Positions 1 through 6,391 of a DNA stretch of 6,406 nucleotides are shown piece after piece. The position numbers and the translations under genes were made by a program. The notes under the pieces are model-generated. The model had not been told where the DNA came from and did not search any database. It worked only from the letters and a program-made list of their open reading frames with translations. Numbering within the stretch: the stretch's first letter is position 1; every line of letters starts with the position of its first letter. The stretch is from CAYLZN01 sp964387935 (GTDB lineage Bacteria; Acidobacteriota; Vicinamibacteria; Vicinamibacterales; JAFNAJ01), in the NCBI GenBank assembly GCA_964387935.1, contig CAYLZN010000332.1:1-6406 (forward strand), written 5' to 3'.

Positions 1-181
1 CGCTCTCGAGGCGATCGGGCTCGGCCACGAACTCGCGAAACGTCGCGAGACTGGCGAGATTGAGGGTCAGGTCCGGGGCGAGGGAGGCCAGCAGGGTCGA
101 CTTGCCGACCTGGCGCGGTCCCAGCAACAGCACGTGCTGCCGCTGGGTGGCCAGTCGGGCCGTCAGAAGGCGGAAAAACAT
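1..181 (-). CDS. AAA+ ATPase, AAA_14/DUF4143 type (N-terminal fragment)
   Basis: The gene reads leftward from an ATG at 181 and runs off the window, so only the first 60 residues are visible. They begin MFFRLLTARL and contain the Walker A motif GPRQVGKST at residues 21-29, preceded by the hydrophobic strand HVLLL. The motif is followed by a short strand (TLNL), then LASLATFREFVAEPDRL. This order matches the predicted ATPases of the AAA_14 (COG1373) group, which usually carry a C-terminal DUF4143 domain and run to about 400 residues; that part lies outside the window. The cellular role of these ATPases is poorly defined, so none is assigned. No Shine-Dalgarno sequence precedes the ATG. A perfect inverted repeat with a -10-like box ends one base before it, which suggests a leaderless or very short-leader transcript. 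The gene lies 80 bp downstream of ligD on the same strand, but its own promoter-like element argues against a shared operon. Confidence 0.82.
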   Translation of the reverse strand, partial: MFFRLLTARLATQRQHVLLLGPRQVGKSTLLASLAPDLTLNLASLATFREFVAEPDRLES

Positions 182-210
182 GTGGGTAAAATATACTATT
201 TTTTACCCAC
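182..210 (-). promoter_or_regulatory. Perfect inverted repeat overlapping a -10-like box at the ATPase start
   Basis: On the plus strand the left arm GTGGGTAAAA (182-191) and right arm TTTTACCCAC (201-210) are exact reverse complements separated by 9 bases. The element is strikingly AT-rich for this window. Read on the minus strand it contains TATATT (195-190), which ends 8 bases before the A of the ATPase ATG at 181, so transcription could start at or very near the start codon. A symmetrical site over the core promoter is typical of an operator for a dimeric repressor. If it is transcribed instead, it would form a hairpin just before the start codon. A -35 box is not convincing. The symmetry is seen directly; the regulatory role is inferred. 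Confidence 0.6.
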
Positions 211-261
211 GACTAAAAAGCCGACACGATGCACCTCGCACCCGGCACGCGGCACTGAACA

Positions 262-2430
262 TCATTTCCTCCCCGCCAGCCTCTCCAGCACCACCCGCAG
301 ATCGATGCCCGGCCCGCGCACGACCGGGCCCCAGAGTTCCCCTGCCTGCGAGAACCGATCGAACACACTGCGCACGGTGAAGTCCTCGGGACGCACGTCG
401 CTGTCCAGCTCGTCCCACGCCAGCGGCGTCGACACGCCCGCGAACTCGCTCGCCCGCGCGCTGTAGGCGGTTGCGAGCGTCTTGCCCTCGATGTTCTGCA
501 GGTAGTCCACGTACACCGTGCGCCCACGGCGCGAGACCGCACGCTCGACGGTCGCAAAGTCGGGGCGCTTCACGGCGATCAGCGTCGCGATGATCTGGCA
601 GAACAGCTGACCCGCCTCGTACGACGTGCCCGGCTGGAGCGGTACGTAGACGTGCAGGCCAGACGAACCGGAGGTCTTCGGCACGGCCGTCACGCCGAGG
701 CCGTCGAGCTCGTCGCCGATGAACCGTGCGACGTCCCGCACCTGGCCGAACGGCACGCCGGGCATGGGGTCGAGATCGAGCGCCACGTAGTCCGGCTCGT
801 CTCGCGACTGCACCCGCGAGAACCACGGATCCTGCGAGATGGCGGCGAGCTGCGCCATGTAGAGCAGCGTCAGCAGCGACCCGCCCACGAGCCGCGGCAT
901 CACCTCCTCATCGTCTTCCACGTCGACCACGCGGACGCCGGGCGGGACCTGGTCCGGGGCGCGCTGCTGGTAGAACGTCTTGCCGGACACCCCGTTCGGA
1001 AAGCGTTTCATCACGAGCGGACGGTCGAGCACGACGGGCAGCATCCACGGCGACACGCGCGCGTAGTAGCGGAGCAGTTCGCCCTTCGTGATGCGGTGTG
1101 CCGGCCACAGCACCTTCGCCAGGTTCGTCACGTCCAGCCGCTGACCATCGGGCAGGAGCAGGGTGCCATCCCGCCGCGCGTCCTCGAGCGCCTGGAGCTG
1201 GGCGATGACAGCCTCGACCCCGTCGTCAGACGCGAGCGCCGTTGGGGTGGCAGGCGCGGACGCGAATGAAGCCCGGCGGCGAGGCGCGCCAGGGGCTGGA
1301 GCCGGTGGCTCCGCCCGTGTTCGCCTCGGTCCGACCTCCTTGCGCACCGCGCGGGGGTCCACGTCGAGACGCTGCCCGAGATAGACCGGATGCCTCAGCA
1401 GGCCCTCTGCCGTCCACTCCGTGAATTTAACCTCGACCACCAGCGCCGGTGTGGTCCACGAGGGCCGCTCCGGGGGCTTCGGTTGGACATCAAAAGGACA
1501 GGAGGCCGTCGCGCCCTCCTGCAGGAGCGCCCAGAGCCGCTCGATTTCGCGACCGTCGAAGCCGGACCCGACCGAGCCCGCGTAGACAAGGCTCGACCGA
1601 TCGTCGTCGTAGTACCCGACGAGCAGGGAGCCGAACCTGGCACGGCTTCCACGCGGCTCGGTCCAGCCCCCGACGACGAACTCCTGGCGATGGGGAAGCT
1701 TGATCTTGCGCCAGGCAGGGCTTCGCTTGCCGCTGAGATACCGGCTTTCGGCGTCCTTCGCGATCAGGCCCTCCCAGCCGTGCTGCTCCGCGACCGCGAG
1801 CCAGCGACGGCCGTCTCCGCCGGCCGACTGCTCCGCGAAGCGCAGGTGCGACGAGCCCTCGTTTCCGATGATCTTCTCGAGTCGCGCGCGGCGCTGCACG
1901 AGCGTGAGCGGGCGAAGGTCGTCTGCGCCGTCGCGCAGCACATCGAAGGCGTAGAAGGCCACCGGTACGCGATCCGCCTTTGCCGCGACCGCCTGCTCGC
2001 CCGTCAGGTGGATGCGTCCCGCGAGGTGCTGGAAGCCCAGGGGTTCGCCATGGGCATCGAGTGCGACCACCTCACCGTCGAGCAGCACGCTCCGGCGCAA
2101 AGTGCGGGCGAAGCGCCTGAGGTCCTTCACGAGGTCCGGGAACTGCGCCGTCTTCTCGTGGCCGTTGCGGGTCCACAGGCGGACCACGGGCGCCACCTCG
2201 CCGGGCTCGATGTGCGCCAGGACGCGCATGCCGTCCAGCTTGCGTTCGAAGACCCACCGGGGGCGGTCCAGCAATGCGTCGCTGGAGTCCTCGACGGGCG
2301 TGGCCAGCATGGGGCGGACGGAGGCAGGGTCATCGGACCAGGCGTGCGGCGTACGGCGTACGGCGTACGGCGGCGTACGGTCGGGCGGCGTACGGTCGGG
2401 GGGCGTACGGTCAGGGGGCGTACGGCTCAT
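262..2430 (-). CDS. ligD: LigD: ATP-dependent DNA ligase / primase-polymerase for end joining
   Basis: This is the multifunctional ligase of bacterial non-homologous end joining. Numbering from the ATG at 2430 (722 residues), the ligase adenylation domain spans about 38-247. It shows motif I KLDG at 64-67 (K64 accepts AMP), DGE at 118-120, YAFDVL at 160-165, EGLIAKD at 220-226 and motif V W-x-K-x-K at 240-244. An OB-fold domain follows to about 362, then a Pro/Ala/Arg-rich linker to about 410. The rest is a LigD polymerase domain with KTFYQQ at 484-489, the metal-binding pair in LDLDP (D552, D554), TSGSSGLHVYVPL from 586, and YVDYLQN with the likely third metal aspartate D642. No 3'-phosphoesterase domain is seen. 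The order Lig-Pol differs from Pol-PE-Lig (Mycobacterium) and PE-Lig-Pol (Pseudomonas). The start is uncertain. The frame is open from a TTG at 2514, with further ATGs at 2508, 2445 and 2310, and no candidate has a good Shine-Dalgarno. The ATG at 2310 (MLATPVE) begins exactly at the conserved domain and would exclude the repeat array. ku lies divergently upstream. Confidence 0.95.
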   Translation of the reverse strand: MSRTPPDRTPPDRTPPDRTPPYAVRRTPHAWSDDPASVRPMLATPVEDSSDALLDRPRWVFERKLDGMRVLAHIEPGEVAPVVRLWTRNGHEKTAQFPDLVKDLRRFARTLRRSVLLDGEVVALDAHGEPLGFQHLAGRIHLTGEQAVAAKADRVPVAFYAFDVLRDGADDLRPLTLVQRRARLEKIIGNEGSSHLRFAEQSAGGDGRRWLAVAEQHGWEGLIAKDAESRYLSGKRSPAWRKIKLPHRQEFVVGGWTEPRGSRARFGSLLVGYYDDDRSSLVYAGSVGSGFDGREIERLWALLQEGATASCPFDVQPKPPERPSWTTPALVVEVKFTEWTAEGLLRHPVYLGQRLDVDPRAVRKEVGPRRTRAEPPAPAPGAPRRRASFASAPATPTALASDDGVEAVIAQLQALEDARRDGTLLLPDGQRLDVTNLAKVLWPAHRITKGELLRYYARVSPWMLPVVLDRPLVMKRFPNGVSGKTFYQQRAPDQVPPGVRVVDVEDDEEVMPRLVGGSLLTLLYMAQLAAISQDPWFSRVQSRDEPDYVALDLDPMPGVPFGQVRDVARFIGDELDGLGVTAVPKTSGSSGLHVYVPLQPGTSYEAGQLFCQIIATLIAVKRPDFATVERAVSRRGRTVYVDYLQNIEGKTLATAYSARASEFAGVSTPLAWDELDSDVRPEDFTVRSVFDRFSQAGELWGPVVRGPGIDLRVVLERLAGRK

Positions 2431-2431
2431 G
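2341..2431. repeat. Compound tandem array: 7-bp units next to 15-bp units
   Basis: On the plus strand four consecutive heptamers of GGCGTAC occupy 2341-2368; the first has G in place of A. After three bases (GGC) come four 15-bp units of consensus GGCGTACGGTCGGGG at 2372-2431, the last diverging in its second half. Both unit types begin with the same GGCGTAC core. In the ligD frame the 15-mers encode repeated RTPPD, and the heptamers encode the YAVRRTPHA segment. The 15-mers preserve the reading frame when copy number changes; the heptamers do not. Confidence 0.9.
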
Positions 2432-2614
2432 GGGCAGGGGGGCATTATGCCGCAGGCGGCCGGGGGCGGCTCGCCTGGTGGCCCTGGCGCGATCCATAAT
2501 CGGGGCATCGGCAAAGACCGATAACCTTCAGCGCAGGTTCAGGCCTGCCGCCGGACGTCGTGTCGTCGCGCACGACGCCTCCGGGCGCGGCGTCGCTGCG
2601 AGAAACGAGGCGTG
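2431..2614. promoter_or_regulatory. Divergent ligD/ku intergenic region
   Basis: This stretch of roughly 180 bp separates the divergent ligD and ku starts and must hold promoters for both unless they lie inside genes. Two weak -10-like boxes are visible. CATAAT on the minus strand (2449-2444) sits just ahead of the ligD ATG at 2430, within the near-palindrome GGCATTATGCC (2441-2451). CATAAT on the plus strand (2495-2500) would give ku a leader of roughly 100 bases. Neither has a good -35 box. A small inverted repeat, ATCGG (2507-2511) and CCGAT (2518-2522), is also present. If ligD really starts at 2508 or 2514, the region shrinks to about 100 bp. Confidence 0.35.
2607..2610 (+). promoter_or_regulatory. 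Ribosome binding site of ku
   Basis: GAGG lies 4 bases before the ATG at 2615 but only 1 base before the alternative in-frame GTG at 2612. This spacing favours the ATG as the ku start. Confidence 0.55.
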
Positions 2615-3496
2615 ATGGCTGCTCGACCCACCTGGAAGGGATTCCTGAAAATCAGCCTGGTGAACATCCCGGTGCGGGTGTTCCCGGCGACCGACGCGGC
2701 CGCCACGATCAGCTTCAATCAGCTGCACGCGGAGTGCCAGACCCGCATCCAGCAGAAGAAGTGGTGTCCGAAGTGCGAGCAGGACCTCACCAACACGGAC
2801 ATCGTCAAGGGCTACGAGTTCGAGAAGGGCCGCTGGGTCGTCGTCGAGGACGGCGACATCGAGAAGGTCAGGCCCGAGTCCACGCGCGTCATCAATCTCG
2901 TGCAGTTCACGGACGCGGCGGAACTGGACCCGATCTACTTCGAGAAGCCGTACTACCTCGCGCCCGACGGTGACGTGGCCGGGGAGGCGTTTGCCGTGAT
3001 GCGCGACGGGATGGCCGGCAAGGCGGGCATCGGTCGCCTGGCCATCCACGGCCGTGAGTACGTCGTGGCCGTGCTGGCGCGCGACAAGGGTCTGGTCATG
3101 TACACGCTGCGCCAGGCCTCCGAGGTTCGCTCGATGTCACAGATCGAGGAACTCGATCGCGTCCCGACCACCGTCAAGCCCACTGAGGCGAAGCTGGCGC
3201 GCCAGGTGATCGACACCTTCGAAGGCAGGCTGGACCTGCAGGAGTACCCGGATCAGTACCAGGCGGAGCTGCGCAAGGTGATCGACGCAAAGATTGCCGG
3301 CCAGGAGTTCGTGGCGCACGAAGAGGAGGCGCCCGCCAAGGTCGTCAACCTGATGGAGGCGCTGCGCAAGAGCCTGGACTCGGTCAGCGCGGGCAAGAGG
3401 AAGACCGCCAAGGCCGTGCTGCCGGACGAGGGTGCCGAGCCGGCCGAGAAGCCCCTGCGCGCCGTCGCGGGCGGGCGGAAACGCGGGAAGGGGTAG
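2615..3496 (+). CDS. ku: Non-homologous end-joining protein Ku
   Basis: Bacterial Ku is a homodimeric ring that threads onto double-strand DNA ends, protects them and recruits LigD. The 293-residue product has the usual length. It opens with RPTWKGFLKISLVNIPVRVF, a signature N-terminal Ku strand pattern, followed by FNQLHAECQTRI. A zinc-ribbon-like set of cysteines follows (C41, then CPKC at 51-54), running into DIVKGYEF, which is typical of the family. The central part includes VINLVQFTDAAELDPIYFEKPYYL (about 92-115), the expected bridge region, and AIHGREYVVAVLARDKGLVMYTLR, the beta-barrel core. After about residue 240 the tail becomes Lys/Arg-rich and ends GGRKRGKG. Such basic C-terminal extensions help bacterial Ku bind DNA and are common. 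The start at 2615 is chosen on Shine-Dalgarno spacing. ligD is its divergent neighbour, and the SulP gene converges on it with no gap. Confidence 0.96.
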   Translation: MAARPTWKGFLKISLVNIPVRVFPATDAAATISFNQLHAECQTRIQQKKWCPKCEQDLTNTDIVKGYEFEKGRWVVVEDGDIEKVRPESTRVINLVQFTDAAELDPIYFEKPYYLAPDGDVAGEAFAVMRDGMAGKAGIGRLAIHGREYVVAVLARDKGLVMYTLRQASEVRSMSQIEELDRVPTTVKPTEAKLARQVIDTFEGRLDLQEYPDQYQAELRKVIDAKIAGQEFVAHEEEAPAKVVNLMEALRKSLDSVSAGKRKTAKAVLPDEGAEPAEKPLRAVAGGRKRGKG

Positions 3497-5215
3497 TCAC
3501 TCCGAGTAGCCGCCGGCGCCCGTCAGGCGGAGCTTCCCGACCTGGATTTCACGGGCGCGTTCGATCGCGGCCTGCACGTGCGGCACGATGTTCTCTTCGC
3601 CGATGTGCTCGTGGAACTCGGCGCGCTCCATCACGCGCGCCGGCTGCGATCTTGCGCCGCACAGCAGGAGGCGGCGGCCGTTGGCGTGGAGCCTGTCTGC
3701 CAGGTCCTGGATCGACTTGAGCCCGGTGGCGTCGAGTGCTGTCATGTTGCGAAGACGGAGCACGACGATGGGCGGCAGGCTGTCGATCTGCTCGGTCACG
3801 CGATCGAGCTTGTCGGTGGTGCCGAAGAGGAACGGGCCGTGGATGCGGAAGATCGCCACGTAGTCCGGGATGTCCTTGTCCTGCAGGATGTGCACGCGGC
3901 CGTCCTCGACGTAGTCCTCCGTGACCAGTTCCACCGTGGTCGTATCCGCGATGCGGCGGATGAAGAGCAGGGCGGCGAGCACCATGCCGACCTCGACCGC
4001 TACGGTCAGATCGGCCACCACCGTCAGGGCGAACGTCACGAGCCACACGGCGATGTCCGCCTTCGTGAGCTTCCACAACTCCGGGATCTCGTGCCACTCG
4101 CCCATGTTCCAGGCGACGATGAAGAGGATGGCAGAGAGGACGGCCAGGGGAATGTGATAGGCGAGGGGCGCTGCGAAGAGCAGCACACACAGGAGCGTCA
4201 GCGCGTGGATCACGCCTGCTACCGGTGTCTTCGCCCCGGCCCGCACGTTGGTCGCGGTGCGCGCGATGGCGCCCGTCGCGGGCAGACCGCCGAACATGGG
4301 CGACGCGATGTTCGCGACGCCTTGCGCGATCAGTTCGACGTTGGGATTGTGGCGGTCGCCGCTCATGCGATCCGAGACGACGGCCGAGAGCAGCGACTCG
4401 ATGGCGCCGAGCAGCGCGACGGTGAGGGCCGGCGAGAGCAGGCCCAGCATCAGGTCGGCCCGGAACGCGGGCACGTGGAAGTGGGGCAGACCGCTCGGGA
4501 TGCCGCCGAACCTGGTGCCGATCGTCTCGATCGGGAGCCCGAGCCCGTAGACGAGCGCCGTACTGCCGACGAGAGCGACGATGGCCCCAGGGACCCTGAG
4601 CTTGCGGCGCTGAAAGACGACGACGAGCAGCAGTGCCCCTGCGCCCAGTACGGTCGTCAGCGGATCGAGCGTCGGCAGGCTCTCCCCGAGTGCCCGCATC
4701 CGCTCGAAGAACTCGGACGGCACCGTCGGGAGCGCCAGGCCGAAGAAGTCCTTGATCTGCGTGCTGGCGATGAGCACCGCGATGCCGTTGGTGAAGCCGA
4801 TGACGACCGGCCGCGGAATGAACTTGACGGTGGTGCCGAGCCCCGAGACGCCGAGGAGCACCAGGATGACCCCCGCCATCATGGTGCACATGAAGAGCCC
4901 TTCGACGCCGTGCTTGGCGACGATGGCGGCGACGACCACGACGAAAGCCCCTGTGGGGCCGCCGATCTGTGTCTGGGAGCCTCCGAGGGCCGAGATGAGG
5001 AAGCCGGTGACGACGGCGCAGTAGATGCCGGCCTGCGGCGACAGCCCCGACGAGATCGCGAAGGCCATCGCGAGCGGCAGCGCCACCAGACCGACGGTCA
5101 CGCCGGCGATGGCGTCGGATACGAACGTCTGCCACGAGTAGGTGCGGAGGGCGAGGACCGACTTGGGCAGCCAGGCGTCTACGGAAGACTCAGCGGATGC
5201 GGCCACGGCGTGCAC
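3497..5215 (-). CDS. SulP/SLC26 family anion transporter with STAS domain
   Basis: This is an inner-membrane anion permease of 572 residues, a normal length for bacterial SulP proteins. The transport domain (about residues 18-420) contains the family hallmark AGVTVGLVALPLAMAFA near 37-53, then GLSPQAGIY, GGSQTQIGGPTGAF (78-91) and NPNVELIAQGVANIASPMFGGLPATGAIART (290-320). Many hydrophobic segments agree with a multi-pass fold. A cytoplasmic STAS domain follows (about 445-552) with VVLRLRNMTALDATGLKSI; T497 of DATG sits where STAS domains of the anti-anti-sigma type carry a phosphorylatable Ser/Thr. The substrate could be sulfate, bicarbonate or another anion; the sequence does not decide. 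No carbonic anhydrase or sulfur gene is nearby. The start is a GTG at 5215 with no Shine-Dalgarno. A second in-frame GTG at 5206 is a real alternative because a TATACT box ends only 4 bases before 5215. Its stop codon directly abuts the ku stop. Confidence 0.95.
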   Translation of the reverse strand: MHAVAASAESSVDAWLPKSVLALRTYSWQTFVSDAIAGVTVGLVALPLAMAFAISSGLSPQAGIYCAVVTGFLISALGGSQTQIGGPTGAFVVVVAAIVAKHGVEGLFMCTMMAGVILVLLGVSGLGTTVKFIPRPVVIGFTNGIAVLIASTQIKDFFGLALPTVPSEFFERMRALGESLPTLDPLTTVLGAGALLLVVVFQRRKLRVPGAIVALVGSTALVYGLGLPIETIGTRFGGIPSGLPHFHVPAFRADLMLGLLSPALTVALLGAIESLLSAVVSDRMSGDRHNPNVELIAQGVANIASPMFGGLPATGAIARTATNVRAGAKTPVAGVIHALTLLCVLLFAAPLAYHIPLAVLSAILFIVAWNMGEWHEIPELWKLTKADIAVWLVTFALTVVADLTVAVEVGMVLAALLFIRRIADTTTVELVTEDYVEDGRVHILQDKDIPDYVAIFRIHGPFLFGTTDKLDRVTEQIDSLPPIVVLRLRNMTALDATGLKSIQDLADRLHANGRRLLLCGARSQPARVMERAEFHEHIGEENIVPHVQAAIERAREIQVGKLRLTGAGGYSE

Positions 5216-5256
5216 AAGAAGTATACCGGACTCTGGCCCGGGTACAATTCGCCGCT
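5216..5256. promoter_or_regulatory. 41-bp divergent promoter region between SulP and the glycosidase
   Basis: Only 41 bp separate the two divergent starts, and -10-like boxes point both ways. On the plus strand TACAAT (5243-5248) lies 8 bases before the ATG at 5257, implying a leaderless or nearly leaderless transcript; no good -35 is visible. On the minus strand TATACT (5225-5220) has a TTGTAC (5247-5242) 16 bases upstream as a partial -35. That -35 overlaps the plus-strand -10, so the two promoters would compete. Neither start has a Shine-Dalgarno. The boxes are seen; their use is inferred. Confidence 0.45.
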
Positions 5257-6195
5257 ATGCACGCAGCTGCCTGTGCCCTGGCCCTGATTGCCCTGGTCGC
5301 CGTCACGTCCCGCGCGGGCGCCCAGCCGGTCGCGCCGTCCTTTGCTCCGGTTCCGAAGTTCGGCATCGAGTCGTCGCCGCTGACCCTGGCCGGCGACGTG
5401 CGTCCGCACCAGTACGTCGGCGTCGTGGGCCGGCAGGCGGCGTGGTTCGGCACGGAGACCGGTGACGCTGAACTGTGGGTACACCCGCTGAAGCTCGTCA
5501 GCGGCTTCCGCCTCGACTTTCAGATCCCGGACTACACGGATCCGGTGCGCGGCGCCGACGTGGCGCGCCGGATCGAGGTGCGACCCGAGCTCACCACCAT
5601 CACGTACTCGCACGCGACGTTCACGGTGCGCCAGCACATCCTTGCGCCGCTCGACGAGCCCGGCCTGCTCGTGCTGCTCGACGTCGAGACGGTGCGGCCG
5701 CTCGAGGTCGTCGTCGCGTTTCGCAGCGTGTTCCAGTACGCGTGGCCAGCCGCGTTTGGCGGTCAGTACGTGCGCTGGGAGCCATCGATCCAGGCCTTTC
5801 TCCTGTCGGAGAGCCAGCGACAGCGCAACGCGTACGTGGGGTCGCCGTGGGCTGGGGCGGCGTCGAGTCATCCGGCCCACGCCATGCCGGACGCGCCGAG
5901 CGTGTTCCGCATACCCGTCGACGCGGCGCGCGCCGCGCGCGAGTTCGTGCCCATCGCGATCGCCGCCGGCACGATGCCCCGCGACGCGCTGGCCGCGAAG
6001 TACCGTGGACTGATCGAGCGCGCGGAGGCATTGTATCGGGCGCGCGTGGAGCACGCGCGCCGGCTGCAGGCCGGGACGGTCACGATCGACTCGCCCGACG
6101 ACCGGCTGGACCTCGCCTTCGAGTGGGCGAAGGTGAATCTCGACGAGCAGCGCGTGTGCAACCCCGACCTCGGGTGTGGTCCGGTGGCGGGATGG
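5257..6195 (+). CDS. Exported glycogen-debranching-like glycosidase, truncated (catalytic barrel missing)
   Basis: An ATG at 5257 opens a frame whose first 22 residues look like a signal peptide: hydrophobic ACALALIALVAV, then SRAGA with likely cleavage before QP, though the n-region is weakly charged. The mature part begins PSFAPVPKFGIESSPLTLAGDVRPHQYVGVVG and is rich in beta-strand patterns such as RLDFQIPDY, TITYSHATFTVRQHIL and LLVLLDVETVRPLEVVVAF. This resembles the N-terminal beta-sandwich of proteins annotated as amylo-alpha-1,6-glucosidase or glycogen debranching enzyme. A helical linker (residues 248-275) leads to LDLAFEWAKVNLDEQRVCNPDLGCGPVAGW (about 284-313), which resembles the first helix and following loop of the catalytic alpha/alpha barrel. 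After about 6195 the frame stays open to the window end but becomes Arg/Gly/Ala-rich with many AGG codons and no family resemblance. The catalytic acids are therefore absent here. I read this as a gene cut at a junction, not a complete enzyme. Family assignment is from recalled sequence patterns. Confidence 0.72.
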
Positions 6196-6317
6196 GCGGC
6201 GCGGCCGGCGATCGTGCCGGTGGCGGGTTGGGCGGCGGGCAGGGCCGCGCCGGCGAGGACGGCGAGGGCGGTGAGGAAGACGCGTAACGCGCGGGGAAGC
6301 GGAGGGGGGAATGACAT
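6179..6317 (-). pseudogene. N-terminal fragment of a secreted protein, probably TonB-dependent receptor-like
   Basis: Read leftward from an ATG at 6317, the sequence gives MSFPPPLPRALRVFLTAL, followed by AVLAGAALPAAQPATG. This is a good signal peptide with Arg in the n-region, a hydrophobic core and an A-rich cleavage site. Next comes TIAGRAAHPATG, closely resembling the start of the carboxypeptidase-regulatory-like (plug-proximal) domain at the N-terminus of many Acidobacteriota TonB-dependent receptors, typically GTI-x-GRV-x-DPATG. At about 6180 the resemblance stops; the same frame then runs antisense through the glycosidase until a stop at 5868. Only about 46 residues are therefore genuine. 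No Shine-Dalgarno precedes the ATG. The rest of the gene is missing, consistent with a break at the junction. The call rests on a short stretch and could equally be another exported protein with this domain. Confidence 0.5.
6181..6237. repeat. 21-bp near-identical direct repeat pair
   Basis: CCGGTGGCGGGATGGGCGGC plus one G (6181-6201) recurs at 6217-6237 with a single change (A6192 becomes T6228). The offset is 36 bp, exactly 12 codons. On the minus strand the copies encode AAHPATG and AAQPATG, so the repeat is in frame in the receptor-like fragment. The left copy coincides with the junction between the two gene fragments. Confidence 0.8.
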
Positions 6318-6391
6318 GCGCAGCGGGGGTAGGTTTGCCGAGGACAGCAGGTTGAATGGTGGAGAAGGGTGTGGCCAGCCCGGAGGCCGGC

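Noticed and set aside
182..210. Inverted repeat as an intrinsic terminator for ligD
   Set aside because: The stem is AT-rich, no U-run follows on the minus strand, and the element ends at the ATPase ATG. An operator or promoter reading fits better.
203..826. Minus-strand open frame overlapping the 3' part of ligD in another phase
   Set aside because: The LigD polymerase domain is intact in the other frame through this region, and the translation here is Arg/Gly/Ala-rich.
2341..2431. Tandem repeats as a CRISPR array
   Set aside because: The units are 7 and 15 bp and contiguous, with no unique spacers and no cas genes.
1390..2499. Long open frame on the plus strand opposite ligD (369 codons)
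   Set aside because: It is the antisense of a well-supported LigD with intact motifs. Its translation is Arg/His/Ala-rich with no recognisable domain, as expected in GC-rich DNA with few stop codons.
2507..2522. Small inverted repeat ATCGG/CCGAT in the ligD-ku interval as an operator
   Set aside because: Arms of only 5 bp are expected by chance in GC-rich DNA, so it is noted only in the regional entry.
3578..5287. Open frame of 569 codons on the plus strand opposite the SulP gene
   Set aside because: The translation is dominated by Arg, Asp, Glu, His and Gly with no fold pattern, while the minus strand encodes an intact SulP transporter. It is a GC-driven shadow.
5179..6054. Minus-strand open frame of 291 codons opposite the glycosidase
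   Set aside because: It has no recognisable motif, is Arg/His-rich and overlaps the SulP start region. It is a shadow of the plus-strand gene.
5475..6287. Plus-strand open frame of 270 codons in another phase over the glycosidase
   Set aside because: The frame from 5257 has a signal peptide and natural strand/helix patterns. This one is Arg/Ala-rich and low in complexity.
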